A DNA stretch of 20,502 bases, taken from contig CAKTEE010000020.1 of NCBI GenBank assembly GCA_934546985.1, positions 1-20,502 on the forward strand, in the 5' to 3' direction. Source of the DNA: an uncultured Eubacteriales bacterium. Lineage in GTDB: Bacteria > Bacillota > Clostridia > Oscillospirales > Acutalibacteraceae. The notes beneath the pieces are model-generated. The model had not been told where the DNA came from. It made no database searches and was given only the letters and a program-made list of their open reading frames with translations. Below are positions 1-6,556 of the stretch, piece by piece (position 1 is the first letter of the stretch; each line of letters opens with the position of its first letter). The position numbers and the translations under genes are program-made.

Positions 1-31
1 TCATATTGCCATTTTCTTTCCTGATTTACCC

Positions 32-70
32 CTTTATTTGACAAAATCCATCATAGAATTTATTATACAT
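32..70. repeat. Direct repeat copy A (promoter/leader repeat)
   Basis: This 39-base segment matches 1857-1895 at 36 of 39 positions, in the same orientation. Weaker similarity extends leftwards to 1 and 1821 respectively. It covers the -10 box and the start of the leader on the minus strand. Confidence 0.8.
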
Positions 71-90
71 TATTTGTTAATATCTTTCAA
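62..90 (-). promoter_or_regulatory. Promoter reading off the left edge (paralogous to the DUF2130 promoter)
   Basis: On the minus strand there is a -35 TTGAAA (90-85), a 17-base spacer and a perfect -10 TATAAT (67-62). It is followed by a leader (32-61) almost identical to the leader of the DUF2130 gene at 1857-1886. Transcription would run left out of the window, so a gene on the minus strand just outside the left edge is predicted. Its identity cannot be seen. Confidence 0.55.
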
Positions 91-180
91 TATTTTTCTT
101 TCAAGTCGTAACTCTATGCTTAAAAGTGTGACATCCCATAGTTATTGCTTTACTAAAATGTCGTTTTTCCCTTTGTTTTT

Positions 181-333
181 TCAGAGATGTTTTCTCGCTT
201 GTTTCCCACCAGAAGCCTTGGCGAGGTATTTATTAAGACGGTCATTCAACTGTAAGACGACAAACAAAAAGAGCAAATACATAGAAACACCAAATGAAAG
301 TGAGAAAATTTCCCGCTTTCTAATTTGATGAAA
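181..333 (-). pseudogene. Possible C-terminal remnant of a small membrane protein
   Basis: This is an open minus-strand frame of 50 codons ending in TGA at 183-181 and preceded by an in-frame TAG at 336-334. The translation has one hydrophobic helix (residues about 12-27, rich in L, F and V) followed by a basic tail that ends LAKASGGKQARKHL. That composition looks like a real inner-membrane anchor with a cytoplasmic tail. The only ATG (282) would give 33 residues and has no ribosome-binding site, so this is more likely the tail end of a decayed gene than an intact one. It could also be chance; I do not recognise the family. Confidence 0.25.
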
Positions 334-485
334 CTATATATCTGCTCTGAAATTCAGAAAATATTTGTCTGCTGTTTCACTGTTCCGCAAGCGGACTATA
401 CCTACATGAACGATGCGGCAATGTTCGTCTTATCGCAGATTCTTCCTAAATATGTTTCATTCTCTGTTCCGTTGTCGGAGCTCTA

Positions 486-1757
486 TTATTTTTCGCTTTC
501 TAATTCAGCAAATTTTGCCGCCATAGTGGGATTTCCTTTTGTTAAACGTTTGATTGTCAGATCTTCTGCTTTATTATTAGCTAATCTTAGATTATTTTCA
601 GAAGAAAGCAAAGCCTCTTTTGTTTTTTGAAGGTGAGAGATTGTTTTATCGATTTCATCAATAGCCTTTTGGAACTTTTCACTTGCCAACCTAAAGTTTC
701 GAGAAAATTTATCCTTAAAATCGTTAATATCTTCCTCAAAATGAGTGATATCAATATTTTGATTTCTAACAAGTTCTAACTCGTGCCTGTATTGCAAAGA
801 ATTAAGCGCTGCGTTTCTTAGAACTGTGATGATTGGTATGAAAAATTGCGGTCTGACAACATACATCTTTGGATACTTGTATGAAACGTCAACAATACCT
901 GAATTATAATACTCATTATCTGCTTCAAGCATTGTAACAAGAACCGCATACTCGCAATTCTTTTCCTTTCTGTCTTTATCTAATTCTTTGAAAAAATCTT
1001 CATTCTTATGCTTTGTCGCAGTGGTATCCATCTCATTCTTCATTTCAAACATAATAGAAATAAATTCCACGTCGCCAGAAGACTCCCGGTAAATGAAATC
1101 GCCCTTGCTGCCGGTTTTAATATCATTGTCTTTTTCAAAATACGCATTTTGAAATGCAGTAGCTCTTAGTTTATTGAATTCCATTTCGCAATGCTGCTCT
1201 AAACTTTCGCCTATCATTTTGGTGGACTGTCTTGCTTTAAAATCCTTATAATATGCAATTTCATCTTCCCGCCGCTTTATTTCGTTAGCATGCTTTTCAC
1301 AAAGAGATTTTTCCTTCAGTTCCCATTCATTATTTTTAAGATTAATTTGGCTTTGCAGTTCAAGAATCATTGTTTCTTTTTCTTGAACTGCATTTTTAAT
1401 GACCAAGTCCGTGCTCGTTTTATTAAGTTCTAATTCGTTTTTTAACCGAGATATTTCCAATTCCTTTTGTGATAATTGTTTTTCTTTCTCCGATGAAATT
1501 TTACTGATTTCTAATTGCTTATCTGCTTTTTCCGCTTTTAGTTTCGTCTGTAACTCCGATATTTCTTTGTCTTTTTTCGATTCAATCTTTGTTACAGCAA
1601 TCTCAACAGCCGAATCTCTTTCAGTTTGATAAATATTTTGTCTTTCTAATATTTCTTTTTCAAACTCTTTATCACGGACTTGTTTAACAATAGCGGCATA
1701 ACCGGATTCATCAACCTGAAATACCTCTCCGCATTTTGGGCATTTTATTTCTTGCAT
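486..1757 (-). CDS. DUF2130 domain protein (zinc ribbon, coiled coil, PD-(D/E)XK-like C-terminal domain)
   Basis: A 423-residue protein. It opens with a one-half zinc ribbon (CPKCG, residues 5-9), continues with a long Lys/Glu/Leu-rich coiled coil (about residues 25-190) and ends in the DUF2130 domain. In that domain GDFIY followed by FEMKNE gives the spaced D...ExK pattern of PD-(D/E)XK phosphodiesterase folds, so a nucleic-acid-cleaving or -binding role is possible. That is inference; from memory the family has no settled function. The ATG at 1757 is chosen because GGAGG (1770-1766) lies 8 bases upstream; the TTG at 1763 is only two bases from it. It is a monocistronic unit with its own promoter at 1887-1914. 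Family members are often found in variable genomic regions, which fits the regulators next to it and the repeated leader. Confidence 0.85.
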   Translation of the reverse strand: MQEIKCPKCGEVFQVDESGYAAIVKQVRDKEFEKEILERQNIYQTERDSAVEIAVTKIESKKDKEISELQTKLKAEKADKQLEISKISSEKEKQLSQKELEISRLKNELELNKTSTDLVIKNAVQEKETMILELQSQINLKNNEWELKEKSLCEKHANEIKRREDEIAYYKDFKARQSTKMIGESLEQHCEMEFNKLRATAFQNAYFEKDNDIKTGSKGDFIYRESSGDVEFISIMFEMKNEMDTTATKHKNEDFFKELDKDRKEKNCEYAVLVTMLEADNEYYNSGIVDVSYKYPKMYVVRPQFFIPIITVLRNAALNSLQYRHELELVRNQNIDITHFEEDINDFKDKFSRNFRLASEKFQKAIDEIDKTISHLQKTKEALLSSENNLRLANNKAEDLTIKRLTKGNPTMAAKFAELESEK

Positions 1758-1856
1758 AAACAATACCTCCTAATTCTTTAAACTAAATTTTATTTTTATT
1801 CTTTCTTTTCTCAAAAGCAATCATATTCATTCTGCTTTTTTGTCTTTTTCTTTATC

Positions 1857-1895
1857 CTTTATTTGAAAAAATTCATCACAGAATTTATTATACAT
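1857..1895. repeat. Direct repeat copy B (promoter/leader repeat)
   Basis: Partner of 32-70, 1,825 bases away, with 36 of 39 identical bases. It lies immediately upstream of the DUF2130 gene, so the repeat is best read as a duplicated promoter and leader, possibly left by a tandem gene duplication or by repeated insertion of related genes. Confidence 0.8.
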
Positions 1896-1914
1896 GATTT
1901 ATTGTTTTTTTCAA
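1887..1914 (-). promoter_or_regulatory. Promoter of the DUF2130 gene
   Basis: The minus strand has -35 TTGAAA (1914-1909), a 16-base spacer and -10 TATAAT (1892-1887). The predicted start near 1880 gives a leader of about 120 bases. The first 30 bases of that leader can fold as AAATTC-loop-GAATTT and are repeated at the left edge of the window. Confidence 0.65.
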
Positions 1915-2118
1915 TATGAGTTTATAAACTCTTTACAGTGTTTGCTTTAAAACACCATATATAGCTATAATATTAACAACTAAAACATTATTTTATATGT
2001 AATATTTGAATAATATTATTCTATTAGCATGAACTATTTCCAACAGAGCATTCTATTAAAACTCACATTCATTTATACTATGGGTCAATACCAATACAAA
2101 TGGAATGAGGGATTTTAA

Positions 2119-2442
2119 ATGGACAAAGAATTTGTTGGAAACCGCATCCGACAATACAGAAAGAAAGCTGGTTACACACAGGAAAAACTTGCTGAACGAG
2201 TTGGGCTTGGCAGCACTTATATCAGCAGTATTGAATGCGGCTCGAAAACACCAAAACTTGAAACGTTCCTGAAAATAGCACAGGAAATTAACGCTTCTCC
2301 CAATGATTTGCTCATAGATTACACACCTGAAGGGCGCAAAACCGCCTGTTCGCTGCTATATGAAAAAATTGAAGAATTACCAAATGAGAAATACCAATTA
2401 GTTATGAACATATTAGAAGCTGTTTTGGAAACTCTGAGATAA
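2119..2442 (+). CDS. XRE-family helix-turn-helix transcriptional regulator
   Basis: A 107-residue cytoplasmic DNA-binding protein. Residues about 8-62 form a textbook HTH_3 domain: IRQYRKKAGYTQEKLAERVG, then the recognition helix around STYISSIECG, then PKLETFLKIAQEI and the NASPNDLL end. The C-terminal 40 residues (KIEELPNEKYQLVMNILEAV) are the helical tail common to small clostridial XRE regulators. The ATG is preceded by GAGGG at 8 bases. It is transcribed with or just before the AbrB-like regulator 140 bases downstream; the promoter of that gene carries TACTAT repeats that this protein might bind, which is inference. Its target genes are unknown. Confidence 0.9.
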   Translation: MDKEFVGNRIRQYRKKAGYTQEKLAERVGLGSTYISSIECGSKTPKLETFLKIAQEINASPNDLLIDYTPEGRKTACSLLYEKIEELPNEKYQLVMNILEAVLETLR

Positions 2443-2491
2443 TAAAATTTTCTTATGTGCTATTTTACGACAATTTACTCCGGCAAAAAGC

Positions 2492-2536
2492 GTTACAATT
2501 AGTACTACAAAAGCAATATAATACTATTTGTACTAT
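2492..2536 (+). promoter_or_regulatory. Promoter with TACTA repeats upstream of the AbrB-like gene
   Basis: A perfect -10 TATAAT lies at 2517-2522, with a weak -35 (GTTACA 2492-2497, 19-base spacer). The -10 is embedded in repeats: a palindromic TAGTACTA at 2500-2507 and TACTAT at 2522-2527 and 2531-2536, the last two 9 bases apart. This layout suggests an operator overlapping the promoter, possibly for the neighbouring XRE or AbrB protein. Confidence 0.4.
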
Positions 2537-2581
2537 ATTTATGCTTAAAAGAACAGAAAAAATCGGAAAATAGGTGATAAA

Positions 2582-2872
2582 ATGAAAATTGCAGGTATCA
2601 GAAAATTAGATGAATTAGGCAGAATTGCACTACCTATGGAATTGCGCCGGAAACTAAAGTTATTGGAAGGCGATGAAGTTTCCATCTGTTTAAATGAAAA
2701 TAATGAAATTGTTATAAAACCAGCTTTGCCGGTCTGCACGCTGTGCCACGGAACAGAAAACTTGACTGTTATTGACGGCATGAATCTGTGCAAACAATGC
2801 TGTAATAAAATTACCGCACACACTGTCAGAAATTCCTGTTTGATAAGGAACGAATCATTTATTCAACCATGA
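2582..2872 (+). CDS. AbrB/MazE/SpoVT-family DNA-binding protein with a C-terminal zinc ribbon
   Basis: A 96-residue transition-state-type regulator. Residues 1-48 are the swapped-hairpin SpoVT/AbrB domain (GIRKLDELGRIALPMELRR, then GDEVSICLNENNEIVIKP). Residues 52-73 add a zinc ribbon with two CxxC pairs (C52, C55 and C70, C73), a layout known in clostridial AbrB-like proteins and absent from Bacillus AbrB. Such proteins usually work as dimers or tetramers on AT-rich promoters. The start is set by AGGTG at 2572-2576. It has its own promoter candidate at 2492-2536 and ends in a strong terminator at 2973-3006. The last 20 residues look unstructured. Confidence 0.88.
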   Translation: MKIAGIRKLDELGRIALPMELRRKLKLLEGDEVSICLNENNEIVIKPALPVCTLCHGTENLTVIDGMNLCKQCCNKITAHTVRNSCLIRNESFIQP

Positions 2873-2970
2873 GCATAAATCAACTACGCTTCACAGTGGT
2901 CTTATCATTTCTATACTGCATCCCGGCATAGTTTTATTAAAAATGAATCGTACCAAAACACTAATATTAA

Positions 2971-3006
2971 AACGGGGAGAAGCAAAGCTTCTCCCCGCTA
3001 TTTTTT
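2971..3006. terminator. Bidirectional intrinsic terminator
   Basis: A perfect 11-bp GC-rich stem (2973-2983 with 2987-2997) has a 3-base loop. It is followed by a T-run on the plus strand (3001-3006) and by TTTTAAT on the minus strand. It serves both the AbrB-like gene and the convergent G5/3D gene. Confidence 0.9.
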
Positions 3007-4312
3007 ACAGAATATAAATTTTCACATTTCGGCGACCAAAATTGTAACACTGTGAGGTGGTACTGAAATATAAATCCACTACTGTATTAGAATTATAGAT
3101 AAATCCACCGGTATCCGCTGCAATACAATAGCCATAAACATATTTTCCGTCTTCAGAAACAATAAACATCTTTGTGCCATAAGGAATTTCTCTGGGATCT
3201 ACCGCAACATAACCAAGACGCGCTTTTTTGCCTGTAGACGTCAGTGCGCCCTTTGGAGCCGTATAAGCCGTTGCCGGCCCTCTGATAATAGATTTATAAT
3301 TGAGCGGTAACCCCTTAGAATCAAACTGAACCCAATCCGGCGGGGTTAATGTTGAAATTGTTTTTCTGGAAACAGACCCGGAAGCAGAACTGCTGCCGGA
3401 CGAGACTGATGAACTGGATGCCTTATCATCGGAAGATTGCACAACTGCTTTCTTTTTTGTCCCTATCAGCCATTTTTCCGCTTTTGGCTCTTTTGTAACG
3501 GTCTCACTGACAACAGAAGTTTCTACAATCTCACCGTTCACCACACGGTCTCTATAAACAACCAGCTTTTCACCTTTGCTGCCGGACTGAACTTTCTTCT
3601 TTTCTCCCTGAAAAAGGGTATTGGTTTTTTCTTTTTCTACACTGTAAGCAATCGTTTCAGTCTCGGAACGAACTACATCCTGCGCACGGTTAATGGTTAC
3701 TTCCATACCAGAGCGAAGCATAAGATGCGCAGCAGGCTGGACTGCATCGCCTTCTTCTACTGTAATACCTGCATCAAACAATCCTGTACCTACACTGCCG
3801 GTCCGTGCATGAATCACCGTTTTTTTTCCGTCTTCTACAACAGTTACCGGAAAAGTCCTTTTAATTGTAATTACCATATCGCCTGTAAGCGGCGCAGTTA
3901 ATTCATGATTAATAATATCATTTTCATTTACAGTAATATTTTCATCCTGTAATACCTCTGCTACGGTTGCTTTTGTTGTCATCACTGTGGTTTCTGTTTC
4001 ATCATCTATTACTGTTACAGGAAACGCACGCTGAATTGTAATAATACTGTCTTTGCCGGAAGTAAATCCGGAAAGGTCTATTTGATCTTTTTCTGTAACA
4101 TTCAAATCTAATCCGGCAATAATTTCATTCGGGTCTTCTAACCCGGTTCTAATTGTATAGGTATTATCACCATCGTTTACTTGAACTGAATACGAAGCTG
4201 AAGATGCAGCGAATACAGATGTTACGCAAAGAATTGCTACAATAACAACTGTCAGCAATCTGGTACGAAGATTTCTTACGGTTGATTTCTTCGGCATTTT
4301 TATAACAGACAT
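3005..4312 (-). CDS. Secreted cell-wall protein with DUF348, G5 and 3D domains (YabE-like)
   Basis: A 435-residue exported protein. An N-terminal signal or signal-anchor helix (about residues 18-36) is followed by two ubiquitin-like DUF348 repeats (about 97-140 and 154-195), a G5 domain (about 209-285), a Ser-rich linker (about 293-320) and a C-terminal 3D domain (about 345-435). The three conserved aspartates of the 3D fold are visible as VDP (D372), AADTGG (D400) and VVDLYF (D413). This is the YabE/Rpf-like architecture; 3D domains resemble lytic transglycosylases, so it probably remodels peptidoglycan. The ATG at 4312 has AGGAGG seven bases upstream; longer starts lack a site. A perfect promoter lies at 4405-4433. 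It is monocistronic and ends in the shared terminator. Confidence 0.9.
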   Translation of the reverse strand: MSVIKMPKKSTVRNLRTRLLTVVIVAILCVTSVFAASSASYSVQVNDGDNTYTIRTGLEDPNEIIAGLDLNVTEKDQIDLSGFTSGKDSIITIQRAFPVTVIDDETETTVMTTKATVAEVLQDENITVNENDIINHELTAPLTGDMVITIKRTFPVTVVEDGKKTVIHARTGSVGTGLFDAGITVEEGDAVQPAAHLMLRSGMEVTINRAQDVVRSETETIAYSVEKEKTNTLFQGEKKKVQSGSKGEKLVVYRDRVVNGEIVETSVVSETVTKEPKAEKWLIGTKKKAVVQSSDDKASSSSVSSGSSSASGSVSRKTISTLTPPDWVQFDSKGLPLNYKSIIRGPATAYTAPKGALTSTGKKARLGYVAVDPREIPYGTKMFIVSEDGKYVYGYCIAADTGGFIYNSNTVVDLYFSTTSQCYNFGRRNVKIYIL

Positions 4313-4404
4313 CGTAATCCTCCTTTTTGTTAAATTGGCAGCTGAACTGCCCAAAAAATTATGAAAACGGCTGTTTGAAATCATTTGTATGTCGTGCGAG
4401 TGAT

Positions 4405-4433
4405 ATTATATTCATTGATTTTTCATTTGTCAA
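4405..4433 (-). promoter_or_regulatory. Perfect sigma-A promoter of the G5/3D gene
   Basis: The minus strand has TTGACA (4433-4428), a 17-base spacer and TATAAT (4410-4405), an exact match to the housekeeping consensus. The predicted start near 4398 gives a leader of about 86 bases. Confidence 0.9.
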
Positions 4434-4702
4434 GGTTCGATTTTTATATTTTCGGCAGAAAACGCCTGAAAAACAAAGGAAGAGAACATTATTCATATGC
4501 AAAAAATATGTATAAATATAAATTCAAAGTGCTTTGTGATTTGAATTGTGTTTTTGGTTATTATGCTTTATTTAATTTCTTTTAATAAAGTATTTTTTAG
4601 CAATTTGCAATCTTTCTATTTAAAAACGCCTTCACAAAGCATATTTTTATGTAAACTGCGTATTATTCTCATTTTATGAATAAATGGCTGAAATCAGGGT
4701 TC

Positions 4703-4773
4703 TGTAATGAATTGTAATTGCCCTGTAACCTTTCTGTAAATTTTTTTAAAAATTTTTGTCTTTTTTCTGTAAT
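4703..4773 (+). promoter_or_regulatory. Array of TGTAAH boxes (WalR- or PhoP-type response-regulator site)
   Basis: TGTAAT (4703), TGTAAT (4713), TGTAAC (4724) and TGTAAA (4735) follow at 10, 11 and 11 bases, and a further TGTAAT lies at 4768, exactly three 11-base turns on, across A/T tracts. Each box fits the TGTWAH half-site known for WalR (TGTWAH-N5-TGTWAH). Read on the minus strand the same boxes are TTACA repeats resembling PhoP boxes. One helical-turn spacing is typical of OmpR/PhoB-family regulators. The bound protein is inference. Confidence 0.55.
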
Positions 4774-4790
4774 CGAAATAAAAAGAACAT

Positions 4791-4837
4791 GTCCTCCTTC
4801 ATTATTGTTGGCTTATTCAACAATAATGAAGGAGGAC
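4791..4837. repeat. Perfect 20-bp inverted repeat with 7-base loop
   Basis: The arms 4791-4810 and 4818-4837 are exact reverse complements, with a GCTTATT loop. Neither strand has the immediate T-run expected of an intrinsic terminator. The outer ends are GTCCTCC and GGAGGAC. It could be the stem of a small RNA, a processing site or a decayed terminator. Confidence 0.85.
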
Positions 4838-5012
4838 TGTCAGGCCTTATAATCAAATATTTTTCTTGATAAAACTAAACAAAATCATATGCCACCGCAT
4901 TTTTCAGAAAACAAAATAGAAAGTTCAGCACATTATAAGCGATATATTTACTGTATTTTACTTTACTTTTTTCTCTTCATTCAGTTCATGAATTAAATGA
5001 AAAAATATAGTA

Positions 5013-5090
5013 TATAATGTAAGTTTTTTCTATAGCAGAAATAAAACTTAAAAGGATAATATTAGAACTCTTTTTGTATCCCTGTTTTTT
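5013..5090 (+). promoter_or_regulatory. Candidate promoter and structured leader upstream of cysK
   Basis: TATAAT at 5013-5018 has no good -35. Just after it, AAGTTTT (5021-5027) can pair with AAAACTT (5043-5049). An A-rich segment beginning AAAAGGATA (from 5050) can then pair imperfectly with TATCC and a T-run ending near 5090, which resembles a weak attenuator. Either this is the start of a roughly 250-base cysK leader or a short untranslated RNA. No known riboswitch class is recognised. Confidence 0.3.
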
Positions 5091-5273
5091 TCCTATAACA
5101 ATTAATATAAAAAGGATACTATGAAAGTAATATTCATGCTCCTTGAAATTAAATTCTCAACATTTGTATTGCAGTTCCCATTCTTTTCATATAAAATAAA
5201 AAAGATAAATAATAAAAGCACTGAAAATGAAAAGCATATATAAATTTACACTTTTTAAATGGAGGTCTTCGCC

Positions 5274-6200
5274 TTGATCTATAACACAATATTGGATGCC
5301 ATAGGACACACGCCTTTAATCCGGCTGAATAAGATGACCGGACCCGAAGACGCTGAAATATTGGTAAAATATGAAGGAATCAATATTGGCGGTTCCATTA
5401 AAACCCGTACTGCTTATAATATGATACGGCAGGCAGAAATAAATGGTAAAATTGGCCCTGATACTATTCTGGTAGAACCAACCAGCGGCAACCAAGGAAT
5501 TGGCATTGCTTTGGTAGGCGCTGTTTTGGGTTATAAAGTAAAAATTATTATGCCGGATTCTGTCAGTGAAGAACGCCGCAAGCTGGTGCGGCAATACGGC
5601 GCTGAAGTTACGCTGATTCATGATGACGGTGATATTGGCGCCTGCATAGAAGAATGCATGGAAACCGCCTTGCGCATGGCGGAAAAGGATCCAAACGTTT
5701 TTATTCCTCAGCAATTTGCCAATCCGGATAACCCTTCCACGCATCGGCACCATACAGGTGTGGAAATTTTAGAGCAGTCAGAAGGTCCTATTCATGGTTT
5801 TTGCTCAGGCGTCGGAACAGGCGGAACTATTTCCGGCATCGGCGAAACATTAAAAAATCAATATCCGGAGATTGAAATTTGGGCAGTGGAACCGGAAAAT
5901 GCTGCAATTCTTTCCGGCGGAAGTATCGGTACCCATCTGCAAATGGGTATTGGCGACGGACTAATCCCGGAAAATCTGAACACTCATATTTATAACGAAG
6001 TTTGCGTCATTACGGATGAAGAAGCGCTTGGTACGGCAAAACGTCTTGCAAGTGAAGAAGGCATCCTTTGCGGTATCTCCAGCGGTTCCAATATTGCCGC
6101 AGCAATAAAGCTTGCCAAAAAGCTTGGAAAGGGTAAACGCGTTGTTACCATTTTACCCGATACCGGTGAACGTTATTTCAGTACCCCTCTATTTGAATAA
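5274..6200 (+). CDS. cysK: Cysteine synthase (O-acetylserine sulfhydrylase)
   Basis: A 308-residue PLP enzyme that condenses O-acetylserine with sulfide to give L-cysteine in the cytoplasm. The PLP-binding lysine is K43 in GGSIKTR. The substrate loop reads PTSGNQG (residues 70-76), with Gln where most CysK proteins have Thr. The phosphate-binding glycine loop is GVGTGGT, and the C-terminal ISSGSNIAAA and ILPDTGERY complete the fold-type II set. The TTG at 5274 is chosen over the ATG at 5259: GGAGG (5261-5265) lies 8 bases before the TTG and overlaps the ATG, and the family usually begins IYNxILDxIGxTPL. It stands alone, with a terminator at 6327-6364. Cystathionine beta-synthase-type activity on related substrates is not excluded. 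Confidence 0.93.
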   Translation: MIYNTILDAIGHTPLIRLNKMTGPEDAEILVKYEGINIGGSIKTRTAYNMIRQAEINGKIGPDTILVEPTSGNQGIGIALVGAVLGYKVKIIMPDSVSEERRKLVRQYGAEVTLIHDDGDIGACIEECMETALRMAEKDPNVFIPQQFANPDNPSTHRHHTGVEILEQSEGPIHGFCSGVGTGGTISGIGETLKNQYPEIEIWAVEPENAAILSGGSIGTHLQMGIGDGLIPENLNTHIYNEVCVITDEEALGTAKRLASEEGILCGISSGSNIAAAIKLAKKLGKGKRVVTILPDTGERYFSTPLFE

Positions 6201-6556
6201 GAGCATCGCGAAAGATGTGTTTTATTTACATACAACTTCTTAGGCACTCCAATCTTTCATTTGAAACGGCTTTTATGCTGTAATTCATTGATTGACTTTA
6301 TATTCCATACCTTAAACTACAGAAAGAAAACCTACGGAGGGAATCATCCCAACCGCAGGTTTTTTATTTCTTATAAAATGAATCTAATTTATTATTTTTG
6401 CTTACTCCATAAATTAAGGCTTCGATTTTTTACATCGATTAATTTTTTAACAAAACTGAATACATACATCTCTTCCGGCTCTTTTTAATCGCAAAAAAAA
6501 TCAATTTCTTATCAACCATTTTTTGATATTAAAAACAGGCAAAATCTATCATCCAT
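6201..6556. other. Intergenic region between convergent cysK and cupin genes
   Basis: It holds the bidirectional terminator at 6327-6364. The remaining AT-rich sequence shows no promoter, RNA or gene that I can support; the plus-strand open frame at 6261-6488 has no ribosome-binding site and runs through the terminator. Confidence 0.6.
6327..6364. terminator. Bidirectional intrinsic terminator between cysK and the cupin gene
   Basis: The arms 6327-6337 and 6353-6363 pair over 11 positions with one A-C mismatch and are followed by a T-run (to 6366) on the plus strand. On the minus strand the hairpin is followed by TTTTCTTT, so it can also stop the convergent cupin transcript. Confidence 0.8.

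Larger units (their letters stand above)
1..485. other. Left-edge non-coding stretch with a promoter copy and an ORF remnant
   Basis: No convincing complete gene is seen in this stretch. It holds a minus-strand promoter/leader copy at about 1-90 and a short minus-strand open frame at 181-333 that looks like the end of a membrane protein; both are listed separately. The plus-strand frame at 38-328 starts at a TTG without a ribosome-binding site and has no domain-like composition, so it is not called. Base composition is AT-rich, like the other intergenic regions of the window. Confidence 0.5.
1764..2118. other. Intergenic region between divergent DUF2130 and XRE genes
   Basis: A very AT-rich 355-base gap. 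It contains the minus-strand DUF2130 promoter and its repeated leader. On the plus strand only a weak promoter candidate for the XRE gene is visible (TATACT at 2074-2079, no good -35), plus a GAGGG ribosome-binding site at 2107-2111. Nothing else is recognised. Confidence 0.5.
4313..5273. other. Long AT-rich regulatory gap between the G5/3D gene and cysK
   Basis: No protein-coding gene is supported in these 960 bases. They hold the perfect promoter of the G5/3D gene (4405-4433), an 8-bp inverted repeat (4521-4528 with 4540-4547), an array of TGTAA boxes at 11-base periods (4703-4773), a perfect 20-bp inverted repeat (4791-4837) and a plausible plus-strand promoter plus leader for cysK (from about 5013). 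I looked for S-box, T-box, ydaO and other common riboswitch signatures and saw none. Confidence 0.5.

Noticed and set aside
38..328. Plus-strand open frame of 96 codons at the left edge
   Set aside because: It starts at TTG without a ribosome-binding site, overlaps the minus-strand promoter repeat, and has no domain-like pattern.
3437..3901. 154-codon plus-strand open frame opposite the G5/3D gene
   Set aside because: Shadow of a well-supported gene, with no start context.
4838..5273. S-box, T-box or ydaO riboswitch before cysK
   Set aside because: None of the conserved sequence blocks of these classes is present on either strand.
5316..5753. 145-codon minus-strand open frame opposite cysK
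   Set aside because: Antisense shadow of cysK with no ribosome-binding site.
6261..6488. Plus-strand open frame of 75 codons after cysK
   Set aside because: It runs through the cysK terminator hairpin and lacks a ribosome-binding site.
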